A stretch of DNA of 64,000 nucleotides from Thalassotalea agarivorans. GTDB taxonomy: Bacteria > Pseudomonadota > Gammaproteobacteria > Enterobacterales > Alteromonadaceae. The notes below the pieces were generated by a model. The model searched no databases. It saw only the letters and a list, made by a program, of their open reading frames with translations, and was not told where the DNA came from. Shown here piece by piece: positions 19,421-30,474 of the stretch; positions within the stretch are counted from its first letter, which is position 1; each line of letters starts with the position of its first letter. The translations under genes were made by a program, and so were the position numbers. The stretch lies in contig NZ_AP027363.1 in the NCBI RefSeq assembly GCF_030295955.1, positions 3,015,046-3,079,045 of the forward strand, written 5' to 3'.

Positions 19421-21865
19421 TTAATTTATCCCTCTAATTTCAACTGGTTTTGATTTCTTGTTTAATGTTTGACATGCCACTACAAGGTCTGAATGAACGC
19501 CACCCGCAGTAACTTCACGGCCTGCACCTGGGCCTCTAATAATTAATGGATTGTCGTGATACCACTGACTTTTAATTTGGAAAATATTGTCACACGGCGT
19601 TAGGCTGGCAAAAGCATGTGAAAGACCAAGTTGTGCTAGACATACTTCCGCTTTGTAACCAGCAGACGTTTTTGCAAATTTGGCGACATAGCGTATGCAT
19701 TGATTCTGCGCTTTCGCGTCGCTGAAAGCTTGTTCAAAATAGTCGTCAAGTTCTTCACAACGCGCTAAAAACTCATCTATAGATATTGTCTGCAATGCTT
19801 CTGGTACTAAGTTCTGCACAGAGATATCACTAAGCGATAATTCAAATCCTGCCAATCTAGCTAAAATTAGCAGTTTACGTTGTACATCTTTTCCTGAAAG
19901 ATCTTCGCGTGGATCTGGCTCTGTTAGGCCCTGATTTCGAGCATCTTTAAGCAAGGTTGAAAATGGAACACTGGCATCATAACTTTCGAACAACCAAGAT
20001 AAAGTGCCCGAAAATATACCTGATATTTCAATCACTTTATCACCACTTCGGGCTAAATCATTAAGCGCGTAGTTCACTGGCAGGCCTGCACCAACCGTGG
20101 TGTTTCCATACCAAAGACTACCTGTTTCACTAGCTGTTGATAGTAATCGATTGTATTGCGGGGTATCTGCTGAGGCTGCCCATTTATTAGCACCAATCAC
20201 ATGAATGCCTTTAGCAAAGAATTCTTGGTAGTAATCACTAAATTCCTCACTAGGCGTCAGGTCAACAACGATCAACTCGTCATAAGGATGATTACCCAAC
20301 CATTCCATTAACGCCGCCTTGTCATAATCGTTAGCATGCTGTTCATATAACGCTTTTGCTAGCGCAGGATTGATACCATCGTCGCGAATCAACGCTTTCT
20401 TACTACCTAAAAGACCTACTAGATAAGTGTTTTCTAAGCTGTGGTGTCTGCTAAGTTGCTCTGGCAGCATAGATAAGAATACTTCGCCAATATTACCTAA
20501 TCCGGCAACGACAAGACCAATATGGCGAGCGTCTTTTGTCATTGCATGATGCACCCTGTTGAGTAATTCTATGGTGCAGTTTTCTTTGAGTACCGCAATG
20601 ATGCTGTGGTTGTTACTGCTTTGAATAAAGCGCAGTGGCTTCGCCGATTTTGTTGCGCGTTTAAAGCGAGCAAACATGTTACCTTGCTGCGCTATATTGT
20701 GCCCAACCGCGGCGACTAAAGCGATAGGTGTCACTCGAACTTGAACATTTGATGATGCAAGCCAATCCGTGACTTGTTGTTGCGTGTGCTGTTGCACGAC
20801 GACAAAACCCAATTCATGATCTATTTGCTCTACAGAAAACTGTTCAAAAGCAATTTTGGCTTGCTCCGTTTTTAAAAATTCAGATTCAATGAGTAGCAAG
20901 TCATTTAACCGTGTGACCGATAGCTCTTGTTTCGCTATTTCACCAAATGAGCCTATTTCACTGCCTAAAACCTCTGGCGCAAAACTACTAGCTACGTGTA
21001 AATGCACGGTATGTGGAAGTTGCTCGAAAGAAAGCGGTTTAAGTGTTTTTGCATGCAATACCGGGTTACCTAAGCGCCCCAGTTCTTTAGCTACTTCATT
21101 AGGTAAACGATGCAATTTTCTTGCATTTGGAACAACTCTAGGATCAGCACTGTATATACCGTCGACGTCGGTCCACAAGGTCACATTTTTTGCTTGCGCA
21201 AGTGCTGCCACGATTGTTGCTGAATAGTCACTGCCATTGCGACCAAGGGTGATAGCCTCGCCTTTACTGTCTTTGCCAATGTAACCTGTAATGACGGCTA
21301 ATTTTTGATCTTCCAACAATTGATTAAATTGCTGCTGGCTTGCCTCATATTGTACTTGGCAATGCTTGGCATCGTCGACAATTAAATAGTCACGCGCATC
21401 GATAGTATAGCTTGCGGTGTATTCTTGGCTGATATAAGCAGATAAAAGGCGAGCAGACCAAACTTCACCAAAAGCCAAAATTTGATTGGTAAATTGTTGC
21501 GGTTGATTCAACAACCAAAAGGTAAGCTGTTTAATATCGGCATCTAATGCCTCAATTAACGGCTGACCAGATTCAATAGATAATAACTCTCTAATCAATT
21601 TTAGCTGCGACAGTTTTAACGATTCAATAGCACTACTTAGCGCTTCATCGTGCGCCTCAGCTAACTCAAACAAAGCAAACAGCGTATCTGTAGTATCACC
21701 ATTGGCTGAGACAACAATTAAATCATCTTTCTTACAGTGCCTTCTAACTATAGTAAGTACTCGCTTTATGCAAGCGCTATCAGCCAAGCTACTACCACCA
21801 AATTTATGTACGTTGGTGCTAATAGCATTCGCTTGTTCAGTATGTACTGGGTTAACTCTGCTCAT
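19421..21865 (-). CDS. metL: Bifunctional aspartokinase / homoserine dehydrogenase II
   Basis: This enzyme carries out the first and third steps of the aspartate branch to methionine. Residues from about 18 hold the aspartokinase domain (HKFGGSSLADSA, then GRNGSDYSA). The C-terminal half from about 460 is homoserine dehydrogenase (VVAGLGNIGEVF, NKWAAS, and LSGKDVQRKLLILAR). At 814 residues it matches MetL in length, and its place after metB rather than before thrB favours MetL over ThrA. The central regulatory region is present but looks divergent, as expected for the isozyme not inhibited by threonine. Confidence 0.94.
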   Translation of the reverse strand: MSRVNPVHTEQANAISTNVHKFGGSSLADSACIKRVLTIVRRHCKKDDLIVVSANGDTTDTLFALFELAEAHDEALSSAIESLKLSQLKLIRELLSIESGQPLIEALDADIKQLTFWLLNQPQQFTNQILAFGEVWSARLLSAYISQEYTASYTIDARDYLIVDDAKHCQVQYEASQQQFNQLLEDQKLAVITGYIGKDSKGEAITLGRNGSDYSATIVAALAQAKNVTLWTDVDGIYSADPRVVPNARKLHRLPNEVAKELGRLGNPVLHAKTLKPLSFEQLPHTVHLHVASSFAPEVLGSEIGSFGEIAKQELSVTRLNDLLLIESEFLKTEQAKIAFEQFSVEQIDHELGFVVVQQHTQQQVTDWLASSNVQVRVTPIALVAAVGHNIAQQGNMFARFKRATKSAKPLRFIQSSNNHSIIAVLKENCTIELLNRVHHAMTKDARHIGLVVAGLGNIGEVFLSMLPEQLSRHHSLENTYLVGLLGSKKALIRDDGINPALAKALYEQHANDYDKAALMEWLGNHPYDELIVVDLTPSEEFSDYYQEFFAKGIHVIGANKWAASADTPQYNRLLSTASETGSLWYGNTTVGAGLPVNYALNDLARSGDKVIEISGIFSGTLSWLFESYDASVPFSTLLKDARNQGLTEPDPREDLSGKDVQRKLLILARLAGFELSLSDISVQNLVPEALQTISIDEFLARCEELDDYFEQAFSDAKAQNQCIRYVAKFAKTSAGYKAEVCLAQLGLSHAFASLTPCDNIFQIKSQWYHDNPLIIRGPGAGREVTAGGVHSDLVVACQTLNKKSKPVEIRGIN

Positions 21866-21883
21866 TTACTTTACCGTAACGTG

Positions 21884-23041
21884 TTAAGATTGGCTGGCTG
21901 CTAAGCCCTGCTCCAAATCTGCCAATATGTCGTCAATATCTTCTATTCCCACTGATAGTCGCACCAAATTTTGGCCGATTCCAGCGGCTTTTTGTGCGTC
22001 TAATTCCATTCCCGCATGGGTCATGGTAGATGGGTGACTAATTAAACTTTCAACGCCACCTAATGATTGCGCCAGGGTAAACAGCGAAAGGCCGTCGAAC
22101 AGTTTCTTTACTGCATCAACACCGCCAACAAGTTCAAAACTCATCATGCTACCAAAATCCTTTTGTTGCTGTTTAGCAAGCTCATGATCCGGATGTGATG
22201 CTAACCCCGGATAATATACGTGTGCCACCGCTGGATGATCGGCAAGATACTGTGCGACGGCATTGGCATTTTGTTGATGTTGCTTAATACGCAGAGGTAA
22301 TGTTTTTAAACCTCTCATGGCTAGATAGCTATCAAATGCGCTGCCCGTAACTCCGATACAGTTTGCCCACCATGCTAATGTCTCTCCAAGAGCTTTATCT
22401 TTGGTGATTACCGCACCACCAACCATGTCACTATGGCCATTTATAAATTTCGTTGTTGAATGAAAAACAATGTCTGCACCTAGTGCAAGTGGTTGTTGTA
22501 AAACTGGAGACAGAAATGTGTTGTCTACTGCAACCAAGGAACCAACAGCTTTGGCTTGTTCTACAATGCGTTTAATATCAACTAACCTCAGAAGCGGATT
22601 GCTCGGTGTTTCAACCAAGGTCAGTGTAGGTTTTAACGCCATCGCCTCGGCAAATGCCTGATCATTGGTTTGGTCAACAACTTTCAGTTTAAACTGTCCT
22701 TTCGCAGCCAAATGCGTGTACAAACGATAGCTGCCACCATAGCAGTCGTGTGGGATGACTAACAAATCATCTTTCGTTAATGTTTGTACAATGACGTGTG
22801 CTGCAGCCATACCCGTAGCGGTTACTATACCGACACTACCCCCTTCTAGTTGGGCGAGTGCGTCAGCAAATAATGCTCGTGTAGGGTTACCGGTTCTTGA
22901 ATAATCAAAAGCACCTTTGTCATTAAATCCGTTCAATGCATACGTACTCGATAAATGCAGAGGTGCCACCACAGCTTTGTGATGCTCGTCACTGTTAATG
23001 CCGGCTCTAACGGCCTGCGTAGCAAACTTTTTGTCAGTCAT
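21884..23041 (-). CDS. metB: Cystathionine gamma-synthase
   Basis: This PLP enzyme forms cystathionine from an acylated homoserine and cysteine. The 385-residue protein has the PLP-lysine region STTKFINGHSDMVGG and the substrate-site segment SLGGVESLISHPSTMTHA. The start faces metJ across a 178-bp region with met boxes. Related gamma-elimination enzymes are close in sequence, but the metB-metL-metF / metJ arrangement supports MetB. Confidence 0.94.
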   Translation of the reverse strand: MTDKKFATQAVRAGINSDEHHKAVVAPLHLSSTYALNGFNDKGAFDYSRTGNPTRALFADALAQLEGGSVGIVTATGMAAAHVIVQTLTKDDLLVIPHDCYGGSYRLYTHLAAKGQFKLKVVDQTNDQAFAEAMALKPTLTLVETPSNPLLRLVDIKRIVEQAKAVGSLVAVDNTFLSPVLQQPLALGADIVFHSTTKFINGHSDMVGGAVITKDKALGETLAWWANCIGVTGSAFDSYLAMRGLKTLPLRIKQHQQNANAVAQYLADHPAVAHVYYPGLASHPDHELAKQQQKDFGSMMSFELVGGVDAVKKLFDGLSLFTLAQSLGGVESLISHPSTMTHAGMELDAQKAAGIGQNLVRLSVGIEDIDDILADLEQGLAASQS

Positions 23042-23062
23042 GACGACTCCATATTTACGTTT

Positions 23063-23094
23063 AGGTGTTTAGACGTCTAAAACTCTAAACGTTT
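23063..23094. promoter_or_regulatory. Four tandem met boxes (MetJ operator) near metB
   Basis: Four contiguous 8-bp units can be read: 23063-23070 (5/8 to AGACGTCT), 23071-23078 (8/8), 23079-23086 (5/8) and 23087-23094 (6/8). Tandem 8-bp units with one perfect match are the known architecture of MetJ operators. The position, 22-53 bp upstream of the metB start, suits repression of metB-metL-metF. Confidence 0.85.
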
Positions 23095-23118
23095 TAAATT
23101 TTATGTCAAGATCTTTTT

Positions 23119-23134
23119 AGACATCTAAACTTCT
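23119..23134. promoter_or_regulatory. Two met boxes (MetJ operator) on the metJ side
   Basis: AGACATCT at 23119-23126 (7/8) and AAACTTCT at 23127-23134 (6/8) form a second, shorter MetJ site. It lies 24 bp from the first cluster and closer to metJ, which suggests autoregulation or cooperative binding across the divergent promoters. Confidence 0.75.
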
Positions 23135-23219
23135 ACACATATATAGTTGACTGTGTTTTTTGACACAGTACAATTTAACTATGGGCTAAAGCACAAGGTA
23201 AAGTTAAAGGGGAAGATGT

Positions 23220-23546
23220 ATGGCAGAATGGAATGGGGAATATATTAACCCATATGCTGAACATGGTAAGAAAAGCGAACAAGTTAAAAAAATTACCGTT
23301 TCAATTCCATTGCGTGTGCTAAAAGTGTTGACCGATGAACGCACTCGTCGACAAGTAAACAACCTGCGTCATGCAACTAATAGTGAATTGCTATGTGAAG
23401 CATTCTTGCATGCGTTTACAGGACAACCTTTGCCAAATGACAATGATCTTGCAAAAGATAACCCTGAAAAGCTGCCTGAAGTTGTTAGAAAGGTTTTGGC
23501 AGAAAATGGCATAACAGATTTTAGCCAGTTCGAAGATCAAGACTAA
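23220..23546 (+). CDS. metJ: Methionine repressor MetJ
   Basis: MetJ is the ribbon-helix-helix repressor that uses S-adenosylmethionine as corepressor. The beta-ribbon [15 protein letters not shown] and the following helices [20 protein letters not shown] are highly conserved, and the 108-residue length is normal. It is divergent from metB with met boxes between them. A plausible ribosome site (AAAGGGGAAG) precedes the ATG. Confidence 0.98.
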   Translation: MAEWNGEYINPYAEHGKKSEQVKKITVSIPLRVLKVLTDERTRRQVNNLRHATNSELLCEAFLHAFTGQPLPNDNDLAKDNPEKLPEVVRKVLAENGITDFSQFEDQD

Positions 23547-23559
23547 GTTTAGTTAGATT

Positions 23560-23586
23560 AAAAAAGGCGCTATAAGCGCCTTTTTT
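23560..23586. terminator. Bidirectional terminator metJ / malic enzyme
   Basis: The hairpin AAGGCGC-TATA-GCGCCTT is flanked by an A run and a T run. It lies 13 bp after metJ and 15 bp before the stop of the convergent malic enzyme gene, so it can serve both. Confidence 0.9.
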
Positions 23587-23601
23587 ATTGCTTAAAGCTA
23601 G

Positions 23602-24840
23602 CTACTGATACTTTGCCGGTAGCGGCAATTTTGCTACGCCTGATTCAACCGCAGCCGTCGCAACAGCTTTAGCCACTTTTTCGCACAATCTTTCATCCAT
23701 TGGTTTTGGGATAATATACCCGGGACCAAATGCTAATGACGCTTCACCCGTTGCAGCAAGCACCTTTTCTGGTACTGCCAATTGTGCAAGACCTCTAATA
23801 GCCTCTACTGCGGCGATTTTCATCGCATCATTGATTTCAGTGGCCCTAACATCAAGTGCCCCTCTAAATATAAAAGGAAAACATAGAACATTGTTAACCT
23901 GATTCGGATAATCGGAACGACCCGTTGCCATAATAGCATCGGGGCGCGTTTTATGGACGAGTTCAGGAGAAATTTCAGGATCCGGGTTTGAACAGGCGAA
24001 TACAATAGGCTTTGAAGCCATTAACGCTAATTGCTGGGCTGACAATAAATTAGGACCAGAAACACCAACAAAGACATCTGCATCTTTGATCGCATCGGTA
24101 AGCGTTTTGCTATCCGTGTCATTAGCAAACTGCTGCTTATAACGATTTAGCCCAGAGCGTCTAGTAGTAATAACCCCTTGTCTATCCAGCATGAAAATGT
24201 TGCTTCGATTTGCGCCGCATTTTATCAGTAAATCCATACAAGCGATGGCAGCAGCACCAGCCCCTAGACAAACAATTTTAGCTGTTGCGATAGATTTGTC
24301 TTGTATCTCCAAAGCGTTAAGCAGGCCCGCCGCAGTAACAATTGCCGTTCCATGTTGATCGTCATGAAAAACAGGCACGTCGCATTGTGCGATCAAGGCT
24401 CGCTCAATTTCAAAACATTCGGGCGCTTTGATATCTTCCAAATTAATACCGCCAAATGAATCGGCAATATTAGCGACAGTAGCAACAAACTCTTCTACCG
24501 TATTGTGTTTAACTTGAATATCAAAGGAATCAATATTTGCAAAGCGTTTGAATAATAATGCCTTACCTTCCATGACAGGTTTTGACGCCATTGGGCCTAA
24601 ATTACCTAGCCCCAAAATCGCAGTACCATTTGAAATTACCGCCACGGTATTACCTTTTGCCGTATATTTGTATACGTCTTCTGGGTTTTGCGCTATTTCT
24701 CTCACTGGCTCAGCGACACCTGGGCTGTATGCTAGCGACAGATCTTGTGTTGTCTCTGCTGGAGAAGTAATTTCAATACTAATTTTACCTGGAGAAGGGA
24801 AGGCGTGATAATCCAGCGCCTGTTGGCGTATATCTAACAT
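23602..24840 (-). CDS. NAD(P)-dependent malic enzyme, short form
   Basis: This enzyme oxidatively decarboxylates malate to pyruvate. The 412-residue protein contains the malic N-domain ([11 protein letters not shown], the [20 protein letters not shown] segment at about residues 62-81), the metal-site stretch EDIKAPECF and FHDDQHGTA, and an NAD(P)-binding fold ([11 protein letters not shown]). It lacks the C-terminal phosphotransacetylase-like domain of MaeB, so it is the short bacterial type. Cofactor preference cannot be settled by eye. It faces away from purA across a 311-bp gap. Confidence 0.92.
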   Translation of the reverse strand: MLDIRQQALDYHAFPSPGKISIEITSPAETTQDLSLAYSPGVAEPVREIAQNPEDVYKYTAKGNTVAVISNGTAILGLGNLGPMASKPVMEGKALLFKRFANIDSFDIQVKHNTVEEFVATVANIADSFGGINLEDIKAPECFEIERALIAQCDVPVFHDDQHGTAIVTAAGLLNALEIQDKSIATAKIVCLGAGAAAIACMDLLIKCGANRSNIFMLDRQGVITTRRSGLNRYKQQFANDTDSKTLTDAIKDADVFVGVSGPNLLSAQQLALMASKPIVFACSNPDPEISPELVHKTRPDAIMATGRSDYPNQVNNVLCFPFIFRGALDVRATEINDAMKIAAVEAIRGLAQLAVPEKVLAATGEASLAFGPGYIIPKPMDERLCEKVAKAVATAAVESGVAKLPLPAKYQ

Positions 24841-25151
24841 GTTGGGGAGATCCTACTTGTGCCGCGAGAAAATTATTTTTCATCAGAAAACCATCGAAGA
24901 CACAAATAATACACAAATATTTAACCTAAGCTATTAAAAATAAAGAGGTTGGATGAGATCTTTTTTACATTTAATAGAAGGAAAAAGGCAGTTAAATCGT
25001 AATAAAACATATATTTTTGGCGCAAAAGCGACATAAATTGAGTAAAACTCTTTAAAAAACGTATTTATGATGTAATTTTACTACAAAGTTATAAAATTCA
25101 GGCATAAAAAAACCAGCCATAAGGCTGGTTTTTATTTAGTATAAACGATAC
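24841..25151. other. 311-bp intergenic region, malic enzyme / purA
   Basis: Very AT-rich. It carries the purA terminator at its right end and presumably the malic enzyme promoter near 24850-24960. I see no open frame or RNA gene in it. Confidence 0.5.
25106..25135 (-). terminator. Terminator of purA
   Basis: The stem AAACCAGCC / GGCTGGTTT with an ATAA loop lies 17 bp past the purA stop. On the minus strand it is followed by seven T residues, which is a classical intrinsic terminator. Confidence 0.88.
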
Positions 25152-26468
<1,317 letters not shown>

Positions 26469-26613
26469 TTAGGCGGGGATTCTACCAAAATTCAACTTTG
26501 AGGAAAAGAGAAAGTTGATGATTAATACATCAATTATTGTGATCAAAATGTTTCTTACCATCAAGCATCAACACTTTTATCCGTTGAGTAAAATAACTCG
26601 ATGATATGAAATA

Positions 26614-26649
26614 AAAAACTCCGTGAGCTTTGGGCATCACGGAGTTTTT
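26614..26649 (-). terminator. Terminator of hflC
   Basis: A 13-bp stem (AAAAACTCCGTGA / TCACGGAGTTTTT) with a 10-nt loop lies 15 bp past the hflC stop. Its A/T arms give a T run on either strand. Confidence 0.88.
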
Positions 26650-26664
26650 ACGGGTAATTACCGT

Positions 26665-27552
26665 TTATTTAGATTTTGACGGCTCTTTTAAATAGTGGAA
26701 AAACTCGCTGTCAGGCTTAACCACTAAGATATCGCTCTTTTTGTTGAAGCTTTTTTCATAGGCTTCCAAACTTCTAAAGAACGAGAAGAACTCGGCGTCT
26801 TGTTGATAGGCATCAGCGTAAATCTTTGCTGCTTGCGCATCACCTTCACCGCGTACTTCAGCTGCTTCTTTTTGTGCTGTCGCAATCATGACCGTCACTC
26901 GCGCGTCTACCTCTGAGCGAATAACTTCCGCTTGCTCTTTACCTTCACTGCGATGCTCTTTTGCTACAGCAGTACGTTCAGCGCGCATACGATCATAGAT
27001 TGAGTTACTAACCTCTGTCGGTAAGTTGATGGCTTTTACACGCACATCGATAACTTCAATGCCTAGATCTTCTCTTGAACTACGTGCACTTTCTAGCGCT
27101 TGAGACATAACCGAAGAACGGTCGCCAGAAACGATTTCTTTAATGGTACGGTTACCAAATTCAGTACGCAGTCCGTTATTAATTTTTTGTTTCAATAATA
27201 GACGCGCGTTGTCTATCGAGCCTGATGTACGCAGGTAGTAAGTTGAGAAGTCAACAATTCGCCATTTCGCATAAGAGTCAACCATAAGGTCTTTCTTTTC
27301 TGCCGTAACGAAACGGTCTGGCGCTTCATCGAGTGTTTGAATACGGGCATCTATTTTTTTCACGTTTTCAATCAACGGAATTTTAAAATGCAAACCTGGC
27401 TCATATACACGCATATCGCCTGTAGCATCATCTCGTTTAATTTTTGAAAACTGGAACACGATACCGCGCTGGCCTTCGCCTACAACAAAAATCGATGACA
27501 CAAATAGCACTAATAGAGCAACTAAAACGATCAATAAAAAATTCTTATTCAT
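26665..27552 (-). CDS. hflC: FtsH modulator HflC
   Basis: HflC is a membrane-anchored SPFH/prohibitin protein that forms with HflK a large assembly around the FtsH protease. The 295-residue protein has one N-terminal membrane helix (about residues 5-24), the SPFH domain, and a helical region rich in Ala/Glu (EAAEVRGEGDAQAAKIYADA). It starts 2 bp after hflK. Confidence 0.97.
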   Translation of the reverse strand: MNKNFLLIVLVALLVLFVSSIFVVGEGQRGIVFQFSKIKRDDATGDMRVYEPGLHFKIPLIENVKKIDARIQTLDEAPDRFVTAEKKDLMVDSYAKWRIVDFSTYYLRTSGSIDNARLLLKQKINNGLRTEFGNRTIKEIVSGDRSSVMSQALESARSSREDLGIEVIDVRVKAINLPTEVSNSIYDRMRAERTAVAKEHRSEGKEQAEVIRSEVDARVTVMIATAQKEAAEVRGEGDAQAAKIYADAYQQDAEFFSFFRSLEAYEKSFNKKSDILVVKPDSEFFHYLKEPSKSK

Positions 27553-27554
27553 GA

Positions 27555-28703
27555 TTAGTTTCTCCCATTGTTAAAACGGTCATTTCTGCCTAAAGAAGAC
27601 GGCATAGACGGTTGAGAAACAGGCGTGTTACTACCTGATTGCTTAATTGGCGGAATAGAAATCGTGGTATTTGGTTGCGCACCTAAAATACGATCAAGTG
27701 GTAAATACATCATGTTGTTACCACCCTCAACATCAACCATAACTTTACTAGTGTTACCGTATATTTTTTCCATCGTCGACAGGTAAATACGATTACGAGT
27801 AACTTCTGGCGCTGCTTGGTATTCTGGCAACAATTTAACGAAACGAGCAACTTCACCCTGAGCATTCAATACAGTCTGCTCTTTATAAGCACTTGCTTCT
27901 TGTTCCATACGCTTAACTTGACCACGAGCAATAGGTTCTACACTTCGCGCGTAAGCTTCAGCTTCACGGATATAACGTACTTCATCCTCTTGTGCTGCAA
28001 TCGCGTCATCAAATGCATCTTTAACTGCTTCTGGTGGACGAGCATCTTTGAAGTTAACGTCGACAATAATCATGCCCATGTCATAAGGTGCAATGATTTT
28101 TTCAAGTTCACTCCACACTTTCTGGCGCACATCTTCACGGCCTGACGTTAAAATATCATCCATATCAGAATGACCGATGACATAACGAAGCGCACTATCT
28201 AGCGCTTGCTCTAAGCTGTTGTCTGCATTAGTTACGCTAAATACGTAGTTGCGAGCGTTTTCCACTCGATACTGTACTTGCATTTCAACTAAAACAACGT
28301 TTTCGTCTTGCGTTAACATGAAGCCTGACGCATTCAATGCTCGCGTTGTTTGAACATCGATAGGAATAACTTCTTCTACAAATGTCCATTTCCAGCTTAA
28401 GCCCGGTTCTACAACACCGACATATTCACCGAAGCGCAGCTTAATCGCGCGCTCAGCTTCTTTTACGGTATAAATACACGAAAACAAATAAGCTACTAGT
28501 GCAATAAATAGCGGTAACATTAGTGCGAAACCACCAATACCACCTGAAGAGCTTCCCGATGACTTTCCGCCACCGCCGAATACTCCGCCCATTTTATTGC
28601 CTAAGTCTTTGAAAAACTCGTCTAAATCTGGTGGACCTTGGTTGTTTCCACCTTTGTTTTTCCAGGGGTCTTTATCGTCCTTCCCCGGCTCATTCCAAGC
28701 CAT
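27555..28703 (-). CDS. hflK: FtsH modulator HflK
   Basis: HflK is the partner of HflC in the FtsH-HflKC complex. The 382 residues begin with the family's MAWNEPG and a Gly/Ser-rich cytoplasmic tail (about 15-60). A membrane helix at about 58-80, an SPFH domain, and a polar Ser/Pro/Asn-rich C-terminus follow. It lies downstream of hflX with a 101-bp gap that contains a perfect hairpin. Confidence 0.97.
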   Translation of the reverse strand: MAWNEPGKDDKDPWKNKGGNNQGPPDLDEFFKDLGNKMGGVFGGGGKSSGSSSGGIGGFALMLPLFIALVAYLFSCIYTVKEAERAIKLRFGEYVGVVEPGLSWKWTFVEEVIPIDVQTTRALNASGFMLTQDENVVLVEMQVQYRVENARNYVFSVTNADNSLEQALDSALRYVIGHSDMDDILTSGREDVRQKVWSELEKIIAPYDMGMIIVDVNFKDARPPEAVKDAFDDAIAAQEDEVRYIREAEAYARSVEPIARGQVKRMEQEASAYKEQTVLNAQGEVARFVKLLPEYQAAPEVTRNRIYLSTMEKIYGNTSKVMVDVEGGNNMMYLPLDRILGAQPNTTISIPPIKQSGSNTPVSQPSMPSSLGRNDRFNNGRN

Positions 28704-28741
28704 GCTGCTCTCCGCTAGGTTTGATTGTTATTGAATGAATG

Positions 28742-28763
28742 GCTTTAGTATTGCTACTAAAGC
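28742..28763 (-). other. Hairpin between hflX and hflK
   Basis: A perfect 9-bp inverted repeat (GCTTTAGTA / TACTAAAGC, 4-nt loop) lies in the hflX-hflK gap. No T run follows on the minus strand, so it is not a typical intrinsic terminator. It may be a processing or attenuation structure, or the region of an internal promoter for hflKC. Confidence 0.45.
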
Positions 28764-28804
28764 ACGTTTAAATCTAAATATATCAGAAAGTTGTTTTACT
28801 GTGT

Positions 28805-30091
28805 TTAACTTTCTATAAATCCTTCGATTGTTGATTGGTCCTGTTTTAAAAACTGATACCAATCCTTTGTCGGCAATTTAATTGATAATAAACAATTACC
28901 TTGCTCGTCATAATTTTCTTTGTCGATACAGTTCAATTGATACAATTGCGCACGTAATTTTGACGCATTTGGTGGAATCTTCAATGTATGTTTGACCACC
29001 TGTCTATCGATACGTTCAGTGAGTGCCTGATAGAGCAGGTCTATGCCCTGGCCCGTTCGTGCCGACAACCACACCCTAATTGGCATGCCACTATCGTCTC
29101 TATCTATACGTGGCGAAACATCATCAAGATTATCAATTTTATTGCATATCAGCAGTTGCGTTACTTCGCCTGCTTCAATTTCATCAAGTACTTCTTGTAC
29201 TTGTTCGATATTTTCTGTTCTTCTCGGATCCGAAATATCAATCACATGGAGCAACAATTCGGCTTCACGTGTTTCAGTTAATGTTGCTTTAAATGCCGCG
29301 ACCAAGTCGTGAGGAAGATGACGTATGAATCCCACCGTATCGGCCAAAATAACTGGCCCAACATCTTCAACCTGAATTCGACGTAATGTCGGATCAAGTG
29401 TCGCGAACAATTGATCTGCAGCATAAACGCTTGCTTGTGTAATGGTGTTAAACAAGGTTGATTTGCCGGCATTGGTATAGCCAACCAAAGAGACTGTCGG
29501 TATTTCTGCTCTATTTCGAGCTCGACGCCCTTGTTGACGCTGCTTTTCAACCTTTTCTAAACGCTTACGGATGTTAACCATACGTTCACGAAGTAGACGT
29601 CTGTCTGTTTCTAATTGGGTTTCACCGGGTCCACGCAGGCCGATACCACCTTTTTGTCTCTCTAAGTGAGTCCAACCACGAATAAGCCTTGAGCTAATAT
29701 GTTTAAGCTGCGCCAGCTCTACTTGCAATTTACCTTCATGCGTTCTCGCTCGTTGCGCAAAAATATCAAGAATCAATGTCGTGCGATCTATAACACGGCA
29801 TTTGCACAAAGCTTCGATATTCTTTTCTTGAGAAGGGCTTAAACTATGATTAACCAGTATTACATTGGCATCGAACAGTTTAACTGCTTCAGCGATTTCT
29901 TCTGCTTTACCGCTACCAACAAAAAATTTGGGATGTGGACTGCTACGCTTGCCTGTTACTACAGTAAGCGCATTAACGCCCGCTGAACTAACAAGCATTT
30001 CAAATTCTTGTAAGTCTTCGCGAGCGTTTTCATCGGGGAAGTCAATATGAACAAGTACTGCCTGTTCACCAGCTTGATAACGGTCAAACAA
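28805..30091 (-). CDS. hflX: Ribosome-associated GTPase HflX
   Basis: HflX is a GTPase that splits or rescues stalled ribosomes, notably under heat stress. The 428-residue protein has the HflX N-terminal domain with the GGIGLRGPGETQLETDRR segment before the G domain. The G1 motif is GYTNAGKSTLF, the G3 is DTVGFIRHLPH, and the G4 is NKID. It follows hfq by 32 bp, as in enterobacteria. Confidence 0.97.
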   Translation of the reverse strand: MFDRYQAGEQAVLVHIDFPDENAREDLQEFEMLVSSAGVNALTVVTGKRSSPHPKFFVGSGKAEEIAEAVKLFDANVILVNHSLSPSQEKNIEALCKCRVIDRTTLILDIFAQRARTHEGKLQVELAQLKHISSRLIRGWTHLERQKGGIGLRGPGETQLETDRRLLRERMVNIRKRLEKVEKQRQQGRRARNRAEIPTVSLVGYTNAGKSTLFNTITQASVYAADQLFATLDPTLRRIQVEDVGPVILADTVGFIRHLPHDLVAAFKATLTETREAELLLHVIDISDPRRTENIEQVQEVLDEIEAGEVTQLLICNKIDNLDDVSPRIDRDDSGMPIRVWLSARTGQGIDLLYQALTERIDRQVVKHTLKIPPNASKLRAQLYQLNCIDKENYDEQGNCLLSIKLPTKDWYQFLKQDQSTIEGFIES

Positions 30092-30123
30092 CTAAACCGC
30101 TCCAGACAATACTGATTTGTTCA

Positions 30124-30384
30124 TTACTCTTGAGCTTCTCCAGCATTGAAGCCTGATTGGCCTTGAGCAGGCATGGTCGATACTGCGCGAGCAGGCACTA
30201 CCGTTGAAATAGCATGCTTGTAAACCATTTGGCTAACAGTGTTTTTTAGTAAAATTACAAATTGGTCGAACGACTCTACTTGTCCCTGTAATTTAATACC
30301 GTTGACTAAATAAATCGCGACAGGAATGCGATCACGACGTAACGCATTCAAAAACGGATCTTGTAAAGATTGCCCCTTCGCCAT
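30124..30384 (-). CDS. hfq: RNA chaperone Hfq
   Basis: Hfq is the hexameric Sm-like chaperone for small RNAs and mRNA. The 86-residue protein has the classic core [19 protein letters not shown], Sm1 region and Sm2 motif [12 protein letters not shown]. The C-terminal tail is short (about 15 residues) compared with the 102-residue E. coli protein. It follows miaA with a 90-bp gap. Confidence 0.98.
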   Translation of the reverse strand: MAKGQSLQDPFLNALRRDRIPVAIYLVNGIKLQGQVESFDQFVILLKNTVSQMVYKHAISTVVPARAVSTMPAQGQSGFNAGEAQE

Positions 30385-30474
30385 TTTTAGGCCCCTTTTG
30401 TTATTTTTAGAAAGTTAAAAACTTCATTTTTTTTCGTTAGTTACGCACTAACATTGTTCATTATACACCAAAGA

